Assembly (NCBI GenBank): GCA_019914945.1
Contig: CM034111.1
Location: 4,650,001 to 4,714,000, forward strand
Length of the DNA: 64,000 bases
Origin: Typha latifolia
Lineage: Eukaryota; Streptophyta; Magnoliopsida; Poales; Typhaceae
Direction of reading: 5' to 3'
Shown piece after piece: positions 1 to 12,700 of this stretch. The translations under genes and the position numbers were made by a program. The notes under the pieces were generated by a model that was not told the DNA's origin, did not search any database, and saw nothing but the letters and a program-made list of their open reading frames with translations. Every line of letters begins with the position of its first letter. Within the stretch, counting starts at the first letter, position 1.

Positions 1-1600
1 TTGAGTTATTATTGTTTTATCATAGTTATAAATTGTCTTTATTTTTATAGGAGTAGATCTTGATTGTAGATCCATTTACTCTAACCACCCTCTTCATCCA
101 TGAGCCACCGTACTTTTAAGGCCATCCACCCCACTCTTGGTCGTCCCTCACCTTCTGACGACCGCCATAATATCGGATATTTATCAATTTATTCCGTTTC
201 GACCTTCCTTCACTCTTTTATTTTTTAAATTTTAATCTAAACCTTAGAGTTACATGAAACCAAAGGCATTAGATTCCTAATTTATGAGACCACCAATAAA
301 AAAATTTATAATTTTTTCTTACATTCAGATCCGTCCAGATTTACATAAAACCAAAGGCATTAAATCCGTAACTTGTGAGGCCACTAATAAAAAAATTTCA
401 TAATTTTTTTACATTCAGATCGGCCCAGATCTAATTTGCAACAACGTTTAACACCTTTTAATCACTACATACACTTTGTATTCCATATAGAGTAAAACCT
501 CAATTTGAATGTGAAGAAGAAAAAAAATGTGCATTTTGTCTAATAGCTCAATTTGGGCCTAGTGTTTTTTTTTTCTTGTTTTTTATTTTAACAATCTTAG
601 GACATTCCTACCAGTGACTCAAAAAGTTATAGAACTTTTTCTATACAAATTATCTCTTGACTGGTAGTAGTATACCAATGGTTGGAAGTTGGAGCACCAC
701 TCAGAACTATTTCAAAAGTAATGCTTAAAAGAGATTCATCTTTATATACAGCTACGTGGGTGTACCCATTTCTCTAAAAAAATAAGAGAAGAATTAGAAA
801 ATTAACTTATTGGAATGAATGTGTTTTCGAACTATTCCGAGGAATAGATTCGTTTCTCAATCAAAAGCGATTCAAATCTTCTCATCAGTGGTCATATCAA
901 AGAATACCAAAAAAATTTAGATTTAAGGAATAATTCAACTATTATTATTTTCTAAGTACTTTCTTGAATATGAATTTTTAGAAACAAAATTGTATTAAAA
1001 AAAAGTCAAATAAGCAACCAACCAATTCTATGGTAGGTATATTTCTTATTTCTCATTACTAAAGAGGTCGATAGGTTCAACTCCAATCTCAAATAATATT
1101 ATAAATAAATTATTTAGTAGTTTAGTGGCTTAACTCAATTTAGTTGATAACTTAAAAGTGCGATTAGCTTGGAAGAACAGCAGGTCTCGGCGACGACATT
1201 TATAGACTAGGGAGCTAAAAGTTTAAACCTAAGTGCATTTGTATCTAGGGAGGGTTCGACGTTTTGTCTAGCCTATATTTAATCTTCGGGCTCATGAATA
1301 ATATAAAGAAAAAAAAGTATTTGGAAAAAAATAGAAGAAGAAATAAAGTGCAAAAGTTTGGATCAAGATCACAAAAAATTCTACGGGGGTTGTGAAAATT
1401 GAAAACCAAAACCCTAAACAAGTGTCGGTTTACAAACTACCTACCAGTGGAGCAGCTTTGCACGCGTGTAACGCTGTGTCATTTGTTCCTCCTTCCACAC
1501 AAGTGCACACACAAAAAAGAAAAAAGGTTACAAAAGAAAATAAATAAATAAAAAATATCCGTCGATTAAAAGCCCACGCACTCGGAGATCAAAACAATAT
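1..1600. other. AT-rich upstream region of the PP2C gene
   Basis: No coding exon is recognisable here. The stretch is AT-rich with many A and T runs. The only clear structure is the tandem duplication at 251-432, listed separately. The last 150 bases form the proximal promoter of the phosphatase gene: an ACGCGTGT motif at 1462-1469, an AAATAAATAAATAAAAAATA-type A/T stretch near 1540-1557 where a TATA-like element could lie, and then the CT-rich leader. ACGCGTG resembles ABA-response or coupling elements, which would suit a stress-regulated PP2C, but that is inference from a single motif. Confidence 0.5.
251..432. repeat. 91-bp tandem duplication
   Basis: Two adjacent copies, 251-341 and 342-432, share the order TACATxAAACCAAAGGCATT, then a stretch ending in CACxAATAAAAAAATTT, then ACATTCAGATC and CCCAGAT/TCCAGAT. 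They differ by scattered substitutions and short indels. There is no coding potential. Confidence 0.7.
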
Positions 1601-1611
1601 CTCTCGTATCC

Positions 1612-1829
1612 CTCTCTCTCTCTCTCTCTCTCTCTCCGTAGTTTTCCCCACTCCTTCCATCACTCCTTCCTCCTTAATTTTAGAAGAAGAAAGAAAGAAA
1701 GAAGGAAAAAAAATTAAATTCATCAATCCTCACGCTCTTTCGTAGGAACTCACAAAGATATTCCAAACATCTTTCCTGCCCTTCTCTCTTCTTGGTTTCG
1801 GGTTCTTCGGGCTATTAGGCTGCGCCGTC
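1612..1829 (+). promoter_or_regulatory. PP2C 5' leader with CT microsatellite
   Basis: A CT dinucleotide run at about 1612-1637 is followed by pyrimidine-rich sequence, a purine-rich patch near 1683-1710, and the ATG at 1830. Pyrimidine tracts of this kind are common in plant core promoters and leaders. The transcription start is not resolved, so the division between promoter and 5' UTR is uncertain. Confidence 0.5.
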
Positions 1830-4800
1830 ATGTGCGTGGAGGACGTCGATAAAGCCGGGGAGAAGGTCGAAAAGTTGGAGTTTCGCGAGACCCAGATCGA
1901 GAAAAGCCCGGATACTGATAATTCTCATGTATGCTTGGCTTTTCCTTTTTTTTTTTTTTTTGGTTTTGGTTGGTTGTTCTTTGGATGGATGGATGCAGGA
2001 TTCTTGAAGGGATTTTAGTTTCTGAGTATTGTTTTTATTTGGGTTTCTCTTCTTCCTGTATTGAATTATTTGAATTAGCAGAACAAGTTATGGGATTCTT
2101 TCTGTATCTCTATGAGTGAGAGTTTTTCGATTGATCTGAGTTCATGAGAATCTAATTGAATTGTATTGCTTTGGGTTGAAAAAAAAAATGGATTTGAACT
2201 GAATTATATTTAATTATCTTGTTTATAAAGAGTTAGGAGTTTAGTTTCAATTTGCTACAGAAGAAGATAGAGTGGGCAGTTGGTTCTTCCATAATAATCC
2301 AGCAGGGTCTGCGACCACTTCGCCACAGGCATTGCTAGGTGGCAGCGGTAAGAAATGGGAGAACTAGATAGACAAAGTAAGAGCTTGTGGGGAAGAGTTT
2401 TCCCTCTCTTGTGCCCGCGTGTTGGTTGGTGGTGCATTTATGGTAGTTGCACTCACCCCGAAAGGTGTCTTCTTCAATGAGGTTGCTTCAAATATATTCC
2501 TAGGGTCCTATAATCTGCATGTAAGAGTAGTGACTTCGAAATTTTGTGTGAGATTGCTTTTATGATGGGTCATATTTTGGAGGTTACCTTGTTTTTATCT
2601 TTTAAATTCTACAGATGCCTTTTCCTTGCTGGCTGAAATTTGTGCATTACCTTTGGATTTATGTAGGAATGAGAAATATAAGCCCAAGTTGTGGAATTTC
2701 CTTGTTTGACTACTGTCGTTTCAATATTGTCTGGGAGTATAATTTGTTTCTATATGAGTACCTTCTTTTGTGATTAGTCAAAGTGCAATTTAAGAAACTT
2801 TATGGTGGCAGAGCAACCTAATTTTAAGCTTTTACCTGTATCTGGAAAAAAAGGGCCTTGCATGGTAGATGTTTTCTAATTATGGTCTGTTTTTTTAGGT
2901 GTTTGACTTTGTTTCTTTAGCAGCACAGAAATAGTTGTGATGTAACTGTTCACAATTAGGTTATCCCAGACTACCAGGATATATGTAATGGTAAGGTCTC
3001 TTTTTTTTTTCTGTATGTTGGGGGTAATTGTATGCTACTCTTAATCATTACAATTGCACCTAGTATCCTGTTACAAGAGTCATAGGTTTTATAAGATTGT
3101 AATTCTTCTCTCAGTTACTTTGGCATAATATAGCCTTGTTTGGAAGGATAACTGAGAAAACCCATGATTATCCTTCTTCCAAGCTGAATTGTGGTTCGCG
3201 ACATCACTTTCCATAACACTCTTCCTGAATGAAACTGTTCTTTTCATACAGTGGATACATGAATGATAAAAAGTGTTTTCACATTAACTCTTCTTGTGCC
3301 CTTCCTATTTACCATATATCATGATCACTTAAAGTATGAGTAATCATGTATCCAAAAGGTTGGATTCAATGGATTGACGTTTCCACATCTTGGACACATG
3401 CCAAGGTTCTCAAGGATACTTAGTTGGCTGTATTAGAGTGTAAGTGGAGTCCGAGTTAGTAGTTTAGGTACTTTTAATATCTTTTTTAGTTAATTCCTAC
3501 AAGGGATTATATCTCACTTTGTTTAGATCATGTTACCTAATCATAAGCAATTATGGGCAAGTTGATTGGTTTTATATGTTTGCATATGTATGTATGGGAG
3601 CTAATAAAGGTAAGCTGATATGTAATTGTATCTTTTCCATTCGTCTTTTCTTATTCTTATCCTACATTTTTTTCTTCCTTCATTTGCAAATAAAAGAGAA
3701 ATAGCATAGAAAAGTGGCCAAAAGTATTCAACTTAACACTTCTTGATTATATATATATATATATGTTTATGACTGAATTTCTACAAGAGGGCGGATAAAA
3801 TAGGAATTAGTAAATAATAAAATATGCCACAATTAATTTAGGCCTCTAAATTTTGTTCTGTAATTAATGGTTTAATCTTCTTAGGTGGACAGCTTGGCTT
3901 AATCAACGTAGGCCACAAACCTCACGTAATTCATCTTTCCTATCTTATTCAAGAATGAATAATCATAGGCCGTAGTTGCTGCGAGTATCTCATGTCAATA
4001 TAAATTCTATCTATAACTCTACAGGTCATGCACATTAAGATGTGGTAGAAGAGAGAGGACCTCAAAGAGTTGAAACTGAAATTTTGGTTGTTGTTATGGT
4101 ATACATAGAAGTACAAGTTTACAAATTTGGTATATTACTAGAGTGCAGATGGGACACAAAAATTTGTAGATTTATTAGCTGATATCATATTGGTGTTGGT
4201 TCATTAGTAGGTATTTGTCTTCTATTGGTAGTTTTTATTTCTAAACTATATTCATGTCTTCTTTTATTTTCACTTTTTCACTTATTTAATCCTTTTGTTT
4301 AATTCTGTTATGAAATTTGGCAGATGGAAGGAGAATGTGAGCACACAGTGACTGTCGAGACAAGGCAAAATCAGTTAAGCAATTTTGTGCCAACTATCCG
4401 ATCAGGGGAATGGTCTGATATTGGCGGTCGTGAGTATATGGAAGATACTCATGTATGCATCTCGGACCTGGCTAAGAAGTTTGGCTACCATTCTGTGGTT
4501 GGGGAAGCTGTTTCCTTCTATGGGGTAATTCTGTAAAATCCTTTTTGTGTTTTTATGTCGTCTACTTTGATCTAAGATACCATTCATATTCAACAAGAAC
4601 ATATTGCTTTCTCCTTGATCTTTACCTACACTTTCAAGAAGAAAATGCTGCCGCTAAATTGCTCTTCAGTTAGTTGCTGACCAACTTCTTTCTGTAGCTG
4701 TATTTCTTTATTTATATAAGAAGAGGGCAACAATTAGGAAGAAATAAAATTGAAGTTTCATGACGCTGAAAGTAGATTAGACTAATGTATTTTAGTCCAC

Positions 4801-6395
4801 CTAACTGTAGCAGCAAACTTGTCTCTTTTTTTTTCCATGTCTTCAATAGTGATTTAATTGATAATTTCTTTTATCTCATGTCGTGCATTTTAAGATAGTA
4901 AAGCGATATCATCATAACCACATCTATGTATATAAACTTTAAGAGAGTCAATACTCAGGCTGTTTTTTCTGTTACACCATCAATGCCCAACTTAATATTT
5001 GAAGAACAGTAACAAGATGGTTTCCCTGCTGCCAAAATTATTGTGGCAGGGTTCTTTGTTTCATTCTCCTTGAAACTTGGCTGTGTCCAGTTAAGCTGCT
5101 TGTAGATTTACTATTACAAAACAAGAAAATTCAGATAATAAGTCCCATCTAAAAGTAGAATTTAGTTGTTAATATCATTTTGTACCTTTCACTGTTTACA
5201 TTGATATAATAATGTCCTGAAGTCACTTGTTCTCCATTCTGAGATCAGGTATTTGATGGACATGGTGGAAAAGGTGCTGCGCATTTTGTTCGTGATAACT
5301 TACCTAGGCTCATCGTGGAAGATGCTGATTTCCCTCTTGAGCTTGAGAGGGTTGTCACAAGATCTTTTATGCAAACGGATACTCAGTTTGCAAAGACATC
5401 CTCTCTTCAGTCAACCCTGTCTTCTGGCACAACGGCACTCACTGCAATGATTTTTGGAAGGTAAGTTGGTTATTCTTCACTGTAAGAAGATTAACTCCAC
5501 TTTTTGTATTTTGGTTGACTTACTTTTATCTTTGGTACACTATTTCTTCTGTGTTATCTTTTCTTATGTAGTATTAATTGTTGAAACTGGCATCAGGAAA
5601 ACCATCAAAAGATAGTATATCTCAGGAGGATCTCAGATTTCTCTTCTAATACCATTACATTATGTTCTTGTTGTTTTCTGATAATTATTAGCCTGTGAAT
5701 TCTTTTCCTTTTAACTTCGAAGGATTTTGTTGTTTTAAGTGGGCTTCCTTCTACATGTGTATCTTATCATGGTGGGTTGGTTCTACTTATGATCTGCTGA
5801 CATTTCCTATGGACCATGTGCAAAATGAAGATCTCTGCTAGTCGCGAATGCTGGAGATTGCCGAGCAGTACTTTCCCGTCTTGGGATTGCGGTAGAAATG
5901 TCCAAGGATCACAGACCTTGTTGCATCAGGGAAAGGAAGCGCATAGAATCACTTGGTGGTTATGTTGACGATGGATACCTGAATGGTCTGCTAGGTGTTT
6001 CCCGAGCACTCGGTGATTGGCATCTCGAGGGAATGAAAGAGATAGGTGATCCCGGAGGTCCGTTGAGTGCTGAACCGGAGCTCAAACTGGTCACACTAAC
6101 AAAAGATGATGAGTTCTTGTTAATAGCCAGCGATGGATTTTGGGACGTCTTCTCCAACCAAAACGCTGTGGACTTCTCTCGGAGGAGGCTGCAAGACCAC
6201 AATGATGTGAAATTGTGTTGCAAGGAATTAATCGAAGAGGCAATAGGGCGAGGAGCCAGAGACAATATAACTGTCGTTATGGTAAGCTTTCACTTGGATC
6301 CGCCACTTCGGGTAAGAGCACGGAGTACGAGAGTAGCACGCAGCATCTCCGCAGAGGGGCTTCATAGCCTCAGGCTACTCTTAGAAGGTAAATAA
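1830..6395 (+). CDS. PP2C-type protein phosphatase (group G-like)
   Basis: Metal-dependent Ser/Thr phosphatase, cytosolic or nuclear by family expectation. Four exons: 1830-1928, 4324-4524, 5249-5460 and 5831-6395. They splice with GT/AG borders to 1,077 bases and 358 residues. Residues 1-55 are a variable N-terminus. The catalytic domain starts near W63. Visible motifs are GREYMEDTH (metal-binding E73/D74), VFDGHGG (D103, G104), NAGDCR (177-182), GVSRALGD (226-233), SDGFWD (D272) and RDN (314-316), so all the expected metal ligands are present. Length and motif order match plant group-G enzymes such as Arabidopsis PP2C27/PP2CG1, a family linked to ABA and salt responses; that function is by homology only. 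Intron 1 is 2,395 bp. Exon 2 starts with an in-frame ATG, so a shorter form that keeps the whole catalytic domain is possible. Confidence 0.95.
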
Positions 6396-6700
6396 AGGCG
6401 ATCTTGATGATATACACGGTGAGTGGTAAAATTGTACGTAGACACATCATTTCACAAATTAGATGTATTTCCGTGACTATACAAAATAATTCTGTTAGAC
6501 AATACTAGATCTGGAAGTGTTGTCTCATGGAACGAAATGTAAATTAGGTGGAGCTAGGAATGCATCCGGAAGGCTCTCATGAGCTTTTACTGTTGTGATG
6601 CTTATGACTCATTTGTGTAAATAATCCTGGAGTTTCTCAGTGTAACTGATGTTTATAAACCAACCTTCATTTCTTACTGTTGTTTTCTTCTCAAGAAATA
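6396..6700 (+). other. PP2C 3' UTR and gene end
   Basis: Non-coding sequence after the TAA-type stop at 6393-6395. It is T-rich, with several AATAAT/ATAAT-type weak polyadenylation contexts around 6600-6660. No single poly(A) signal is decisive, so the 3' end is approximate. Confidence 0.4.
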
Positions 6701-7189
6701 GTCCTTAATGGCATGAGATTGAAAGAAAGAAAAAGCTTTCAATGTATCGTTCAGACTGTTCATTTTTCTAGCTTGAGATATGCTTTGATTTTGATAGAAA
6801 GGTTTGAGTACTCATGTAGTCTAGACTAATGTGACATTGTTATATATATATTTATTTTTTTTACTCTAAACTTAACAGAAAAATACAACAAATTTTCTAT
6901 CAGAATGGACAACAAAATGTTAGGCATTGTGCTTCATATTTTGTTCTTCGAACTTACAATAAACTTGCAACAATTTATTTTTTTAAGTGTTTAATTAAAA
7001 AATATACAAAAGGATATGGTTACATGGAGGAAGGAGGGGGGAGCGAGAGGGAGAGGATTACAGAGGGAGAAGAGCCTTCAGTGGACTTGGCAACTCCCTC
7101 TTAGAGATTGGAAGGTCTGTGAAGGGGCCCTTTCCTGTCTTCCAAGTCAAAGACATTCCAAAACAGTTGACTACTTTTTAGGTCAAAAG

Positions 7190-7470
7190 GGCTAAGTTGC
7201 TCGATGACTATCACTTTAAGTAGTCTAAGATAATCACAATCAGTGGATTGATCTAATCCTATAGAGATAAGACTAGATAAAGACGTAATCTGATAAAGAT
7301 CTAATCCTGTAATTGATGGACTAGGATACCTATTCTTTACCCTATAAATATGTATAGAACTCTTAAGTTAGGTGTAAATATTAAGGATAGCGATGTCATA
7401 TGAATACATTTAATCTTTATTTATATTTTATTAATCCGAGCATGATCCTTTGTGATTAATAGACAATATA
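7190..7470 (+). mobile_element. Copia-like LTR fragment, copy 1
   Basis: This stretch carries a TATA-type box (CCCTATAAATATG near 7341) and ends with ATTAATCCGAGCATGATCCT and GTGATTAATAGACAATAT (about 7431-7469). A diverged version of the same order occurs at 8410-8720. The combination of box, spacing and shared tail indicates a decayed LTR. No internal retrotransposon coding sequence lies beside it. Confidence 0.5.
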
Positions 7471-8360
7471 AACATGGCCCATGGTTTTTTTTATTCATGT
7501 GTTTAATCCATGTTCAAACTTAAATACAAGATTAAGTGAGTTGAAAAATCGTTGGCTGAGATAATGATTTATAAATATAACTTACTTAGTCGGTAATTTA
7601 TTTGGAAATTTAAAAAAAATTAAAATAATTGCTAAGCATTAGAGAATTTTTGTATATAAATCGCTGACCTAATTAGTGAACCTAGAAGCGATTTCTCTAT
7701 GAAGGGTTTCTCGAATACTTAGCAATATTCTAACTCACTTAGTCTTGTATTTAAGTTTTAAAATGTACTAGATATATAAAAGAAAAAAACATATGAGGGC
7801 TAGTTTGGTCAAAACGTATCATTGTATGCATAACACACTAGTATAATAGAAAATAAAATCTTGCAAAACAATCATAAATCTCAGCTATAAAAAATAAAAA
7901 ATAAAATGAATTGCCTAGCATCATCCATCTAAAAAGAATAATTCTCGCATGCCCATATCTTTGGTGACATTTAAGTTCCAATAATCTTTTCCCTTAATTT
8001 GTTCCGAACTATGTTCAAGTAGAACTTTTTATAAGGGTGGTGGCTAATCTATAAAAGAAAAAAAAAATCTTTGTTAATGGCCCACGTCCAATGTTGTTCT
8101 TCACATAAAAGTATATTAATATTTCACATACTATTACGTATGGAAGGTTATTTGATGCATCGACAGAGTACCTACATTAATTAAATGAGTAGGAATAAGT
8201 AATATATGGATTTTTTATGATAAGTAAATTATTTGCGTTAGATCAAATAAGCATAAATAAAATTTTTGGACCAGTAATTATATGGATGCTTCCTAGCTAT
8301 TAGTGGTTTCACTTGTCTTAGTCAAAGTACTTTAAGAGGTGCATTTTGTGATTATGTTAG

Positions 8361-8499
8361 ATCAAGTGGGAGAATATTAGAATTTATCCCTTTTAAGTGG
8401 TCTATCATAAAAGGATAAAGATTTTAATGATAGAGTTACTTAATGGACTATGATACATATTCGTTATTATTCTATAAATATGTAATCGACACCTAGTCT

Positions 8500-8544
<45 letters not shown>

Positions 8545-8725
8545 AAGGTTTTCCATCAAGCAAGATATCTAAGAAACTAGAAAGTTGTATTTATGACTTC
8601 CGCATTGAATGTGACTAATAGAGTGTAACTATTAAGGAGAACGATGTCAAAGTACATTTAATCCGTATTTATTCTTTATTAATTCGAGCACGATCCTCTG
8701 TGATTAATAGACAATATTAGTTTTA
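8361..8725 (+). mobile_element. Copia-like 3' LTR with polypurine tract, copy 2
   Basis: It begins with a purine tract, AAGTGGGAGA at 8364-8373, of the kind found just before the 3' LTR of Ty1/copia elements, followed directly by ATATTAGAATTT. Inside are TTCTATAAATATG near 8471, the CTAT microsatellite, and the tail TGTGATTAATAGACAATATT near 8699, shared with copy 1. No reverse transcriptase or integrase sequence is present, so this is an LTR remnant. Confidence 0.55.
8501..8544. repeat. (CTAT)11 microsatellite
   Basis: Uninterrupted tetranucleotide repeat inside the second copia-like LTR. It is likely polymorphic between individuals. Confidence 0.95.
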
Positions 8726-9399
8726 TTTCAGTCAATTAGAGTTACCTACTGGAGGCCCAAAAGGGTCAGGAATGCCCAAGGAAAGCAGGATTGAAGGAAT
8801 GCTATGCTTTCCCAACCCATCATCAGTCTTGTCTGCAACTCTTGATTCCCAAGGTACAAGGAAATGTCTCATTAATTTGTAGAACAAGAAATTTTTTAAT
8901 TTAGTGTAAACCTTTTTGTACTAATATAAAAAGTAAATAGTCACTTATTTTAATATTAGTTTACTAATATCTACTTCTCTCTCATCTCTTCTAACATTTT
9001 TATATCTACCCATTACTATTTTATCCTTAAATAAAAACCACTTCAATCAAAGAATAGTTTTATTTTTAGCCAAACTATGATTTTAATTTTATATCACATC
9101 AATTATGATTATTATAAACTGTACTAATTTACAAAGAAACACCATAATAACTCTTACAAGTATAGCATCTCTTATCTAACCTTCTGAATCAATAAAAAGG
9201 GGACTTGACTTTCTCTTTATATACAATGTCTTTCCTCCCATATTCTTGAAAGTTTGATATATGAAGCAGTTAATAAGTCCCACAATATCTCTAACTTACT
9301 AATTGATTGATGGCAGCCGAGTTTGACATCCATTAGGAACATCCAAATCATATATTATCATTTAACATCTCGAATTTTTACAGCATGAAATCCAATCGC

Positions 9400-9706
9400 A
9401 CTGCTACATTTCTTCCGGCTATCAACAAAAATGTCCAGGAGGCTTAAAAGAATAGAAAAGAAGAATATTCATATAACTTAGGACTACCAAATTAAAGAAA
9501 GAACAAAACCAAGAAAAGCAAAAGCCGTCACAGACAATAAGAACAATGACACAACTATACCAACACTCTGGGAATTGAAACATCTATTAGGCTGATTTCC
9601 TGACAGTTGCATCTCACAGTAGATAGCTTCAAGTGATTCTGCCATACTAGCCCATGGAGGCTCACCAAATGGAAAAATCTATCCTCAGTTTCTCTCTCTG
9701 AACAAA
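9400..9706 (-). other. SEC8 3' UTR region
   Basis: Sequence downstream of the SEC8 stop codon (TAG, complement at 9707-9709). It lacks coding potential. I could not place an unambiguous AATAAA signal on the minus strand, so the transcript end is approximate. Confidence 0.4.
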
Positions 9707-12700
9707 CTAGCGATTCCAGATCCCAGAAATGCGCTGCTCTGCATCTGTTGGGATCACTCTGCCAGGCACATTCACCTTCAAGAGGCTTGAGTACCTGTCA
9801 AAGAAGCCACATGAATCATCCTAGTTCAATAAGCAGACATAAATTAGAAGATTTAAGTTTTTTGCGTACTCTTTGTCTGTAAACAGGTATTCGTGCTCTG
9901 TGATGAATGCTAGCAAGGCCTGCATATGAGAAGACATGGTGTAAACAATCTGAAATATATAGAATCTAAAGAAAATTTGCTTCCAAGTATAGTGAAGTGC
10001 CTCAAATGGCAAATTCAGCAGCTCATAGTATGTCCGAACACCATCTAATCTCTGCTGGACTGCCTCATTATCTATTGATGGTATGGCCGCCAGAGCCTGC
10101 ATCAGAAATAAAGATGAGAAGATAACTCTTTCTGTTCAATGGATTTACAGTGCTATTTAGTTGGTCAATATGGCTACGAAAACAGTGAAGGATAGACAGC
10201 TGAGTGCAAGTTTAATTTTATAAACAATCGAGTATAAGCTCATCTAGCAATGAGACAACTTCATACAAATTGCATCTTGCAATAAAGTGAAGCTACAATA
10301 CTTTAAAACATGGCACATGTTGTGCCGTGCCGCAAGAGAAGGAGAGAAAAAGAGAAGGGAGACTAACAATACTTCACTCTTCAGCTGTGATGGCAAGTGG
10401 GGATGATGACGACAACAAAGAGTGAAGTGCTACTAGGAAGGATGCTGTACGGCATCCCTCATGCCACGTGCCGGTATGCCGCATGCATGCAAGTGCTGAC
10501 CGGCACGGCTGTCGTTGCTTTAAAGTAACAATGATTGATGCTTTACTAGAAGAAACAATCAGGTACCAATTCAGAAAGCTAACCTGTTCGAGTGCAATAG
10601 AATTCCTGCATATTTGCTGGACCCCCAATAAGTTAATGGATTTTATTTCAGCAAGTGCCTGTATAAGAATTTCATTTCTAAATGAGAAACTAGAAGCAAA
10701 TTTATATTAGAACAATCATTTATTCACATAAACACAGGAACAGAGAATATGGCTCAAACCTTGATTGATGCAGTTGCTGCAACACTGCATATGCCACCAA
10801 ATATGTAGTTCCTCTTTTCTTCGGCAATAAATGGAGCAATTTCTTCGTCACGACGTGTGATCTGCTCGAGAAGGGAAGACTTACTCAGAGCACTATCAAT
10901 GATCTCAGTAATTTTAGAAATTTAAATATCTATTAAATTCATATTTATAGCCCACAAATATATGTAATACATTATAATTATGGAATGTTAGAATATTAAA
11001 GGCCCTGGAAAATAATCCTCCAGACTGGTCTAAATATTCCAGAAATTGGCAACAGCAACATTAATATCCATCACAATATTCTGATAAGGAAAAATTATAA
11101 GGGTATAGGCTGTCCTATAGTTAATGATCTTGAATTATCAGAATAGAAACCTGATACAAGTATACAATTATATGAAATAATATGAACTAACATCTGATTA
11201 ATTAATGTCGTCAAGACAAGGGGCAAATTTTGGAGTACCAGATTTAGTCTAAGGATTTTGGAGATTAAGTTCAGCAGCAGCAGTCATGAAAGATGAGAAC
11301 ATTCAACACGGCCAGAAAGTTGAAGTGACAATATCTCATCATACAAAGTTTGATTTGGTATTTCTTTTGTTGCCAGGTTGAAAGATAATTAAAAGTTTAT
11401 ACTAAGTACTGCATTTGTCGGTATAATGCAATAGAAATATGATTATAATTGTTTTCAAACATCAAAATATGTAATCTCAGTTCACCAAGTGCAAATAGAG
11501 CATAACGAACTCATTCCATCTTCCAAGTATCACACAGCTAAAGTTTAAATGTTTGTGTTAAAGAATGATGTGTCAGAAATGTTCTCAATTTATATCTACA
11601 TAGAAATATAATTAAGTTTGATAAAGACATACAAACACAACAGACAATTACATTATACACAATTTGTAAGTACTCATATCTGCAAGTAGGTATTCATGTA
11701 CATGTACATTAATAAAGGTTGTCAATGGAATTTGATATTCTCAAATAGTGGAAATTATATCCTCTTAAATAATAATAAAGGAATCTAACTTGAGAAACAT
11801 CCATAGTGAATGGCCTGGCAGAGAGACCTGCAATGATTATTTCCTAATTCCCATTGACAGAGATACCTTTAACTTTCTGAGTTTTCTCCTCTTCCAAGCA
11901 ACTATTGGCCAAATGGTTATACAGCTACCTTCATATTCATTAAGGAATGGTGCAGGATCCAAAAATTCCAGCAGAAGAAAGTCAAAACTATATTATCATT
12001 CTACTATTGATGACCTTCTCGCTTCTTCTTCTTCTCCTTCGCAGTTCTGGCAGAGGAAATATGCCAGAATCCAAAGGGATGAGCATCGAGAATGGCCTAT
12101 AAGGTGTGTAGGGAGGCACTAAGGAGGATGTAGGCAAACAATTATTGTCTAATGACAAGAAGACAATTTCATGGCAGCTATCGAGCCTAACTGAGGCACA
12201 GCAAGAAATTTCCCAGTGGATGAAGCTAAAAACATGGATTAAGCTGAATAAATGGAGTATCCGTGCTTTATAGATTAAGCATCATTTCACTGAAGTAGAG
12301 GAGTTGATTGGGAACTTATTGTTGAGAGATGTCAATGGGGAGTCACCAGGCATGCTGATTGTGGAGATGCAAAATCTTGAATCCAACTTCAGCAAAGATC
12401 TCGACGTATTGATTAAATGTCGAAGGAACAGGAGAAAAGATCTAAGAGAACTTAATCAATAAGCGTTATGATCTGGAATCCAGTTCTTCAACACCAAAAA
12501 CTAAAGGCACATTACAAGATCTTTTATCGTAAAACACCAAGAATTGCTTTATTTCGTTTAGTGAAAGACCTGAGTATGAGCATTTACTTTTTATTTGAAC
12601 CTGGAGAAGATCATGCTTGCCCTAATGGAACTTCTTGTATTGAGAAAACTTCAAAGACATACAACATCCAGACAGGAACAGATTTATTACATTCAAAAAG

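Larger units (their letters stand above)
6700..9400. other. Intergenic region between convergent PP2C and SEC8
   Basis: AT-rich DNA between two genes that converge. It contains a short GC-richer purine patch at 7025-7140, two related LTR-like fragments (7190-7470 and 8361-8725), a CTAT microsatellite, and otherwise undifferentiated AT-rich sequence. I found no coding exon on either strand. Confidence 0.6.

Noticed and set aside
1065..1095. tRNA B-box-like GGTTCAACTCC
   Set aside because: No matching A box or cloverleaf around it; not a tRNA and too weak to call a SINE.
9821..10102. Reading SEC8 exons 24 and 25 as one continuous exon with 27 extra residues
   Set aside because: The extra segment breaks a well-conserved NLPFEALLAFI block and ends in a normal acceptor, so an intron is more likely; kept as a possible retained isoform.
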